From: an uncultured Pelagibacteraceae bacterium
GTDB taxonomy: Bacteria; Pseudomonadota; Alphaproteobacteria; Pelagibacterales; Pelagibacteraceae
Length of the DNA: 64,000 nt
Assembly: GCA_902594675.1 (NCBI GenBank)
Contig: CACJNE010000003.1
Coordinates: 1-64,000 of the forward strand
Reading direction: 5' to 3'
The translations under genes and the position numbers were made by a program. Numbering within the stretch: the first letter of the stretch is position 1; the number at the start of each line of letters is the position of its first letter. This document shows positions 59,589 to 64,000 of the stretch, one piece after another. The notes beneath the pieces were generated by a model that had not been told where the DNA came from, searched no databases, and was given only the letters and a program-made list of their open reading frames with translations.

Positions 59589-60321
59589 TCTTTACTACCC
59601 ATAATATCTGGTGTTTGCCAGTTTAGATTTTGACCGCTATCAATAGCTAAGACTTGCCCTGTAATAGATATATTTTTTATAAAAAAGTCAACAGCATTAC
59701 ATATCTGTTCAACATCTACTTGTCTTTTTAATGGAGTTGCCATGTATTGTTTTTTAAAATGTTTCTCACTTTGTCTTTTATTTTTGATTGTAGGTCCTGG
59801 TGCAATTCCATTAACTCTTATTTTTGGAGCTAAACTCATTGCACTAGTCTTAGTCAAAGTATAAAGACCTGTTTTACTGATAGTATAAGAAAAAAAATAT
59901 GGTGTAAGTTTAAATACTCTTTGATCAATTATATTTATAATATTGTTATTTTTTCCTCTAATATTTTTAGCAAATTCTTTTGATAGAAGAGCAGGTGTTC
60001 TCAAATTAGTTCTTAAATGATGACCCCAACTATCAGTAGTAAAATTCTCTAATTTATCCTTTTCAAAAAGTGATGCGTTGTTTATCAAACAATCAAAATA
60101 TTTAAGTTTAGATTTTGCAAACTTAACAATTTTATTTACATCTTTTTCTTCACTAAGATCTCCTTTAACCAAATAAACCTTTGTACCATTTTGTGATAAT
60201 TCTTTTTTAAGGATTTCTGCTTTTGTTTTTGATTTATTGAAATGAATAACTATTTCAACCCCCTTGCTAGATAGTTTTTTAGCAATAGCAGCCCCAATTC
60301 TAGTTGCTCCACCTGTAATAA

Positions 60322-60340
<19 letters not shown>
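59585..60340 (-). CDS. SDR oxidoreductase, pteridine reductase (FolM/PTR1)-like
   Basis: [38 protein letters not shown]; next to folB. Confidence 0.8.

Positions 60341-64000
<3,660 letters not shown>

Overview
This 64 kb window is a gene-dense, very AT-rich stretch of an alphaproteobacterial chromosome. Gene content and compaction look like SAR11 / Candidatus Pelagibacter; that taxonomic call is inference. I saw no phage, transposon, CRISPR array or integrated element, and almost every base is coding. Main blocks are: lipid A/Kdo genes (lpxL-like, lpxK, waaA, msbA) with ubiA; a cytochrome c oxidase locus (sco1, two subunit III-like genes, coxB, coxA, coxD-like, ctaB) followed by thrC; a long minus-strand array running dciA-like, dsbA-like, smc, atpI-B-E-F'-F, crtI-crtB-crtY-blh, a small membrane ORF, ispH, thrB, rnhA; mutY; ccrM/rnhB; UDG; ispE, tRNA-Gln and a CCA-enzyme family gene; hemF, trmL, petABC; ychF, pth, rplY, prs; lgt; a marR-ompR-envZ operon; ilvE; and uvrB-SDR-hydrolase-folB-uvrC-pgsA. 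The observations I think most deserve follow-up are: (1) a sigma70-like ccrM promoter whose spacer and -10 carry an inverted pair of GANTC sites, with a second GANTC inverted repeat upstream; (2) an 857-aa SMC protein with no recognisable hinge domain; (3) an apparent co-transcribed array linking F0 ATP synthase, retinal biosynthesis and IspH, including an unknown small membrane protein; (4) tRNA-Gln ending 3 nt before the start codon of a CCA-adding/poly(A) polymerase family gene; (5) back-to-back start codons (CATATG) for dciA-like and mutY; (6) a perfect palindrome overlapping the putative coxB promoter.
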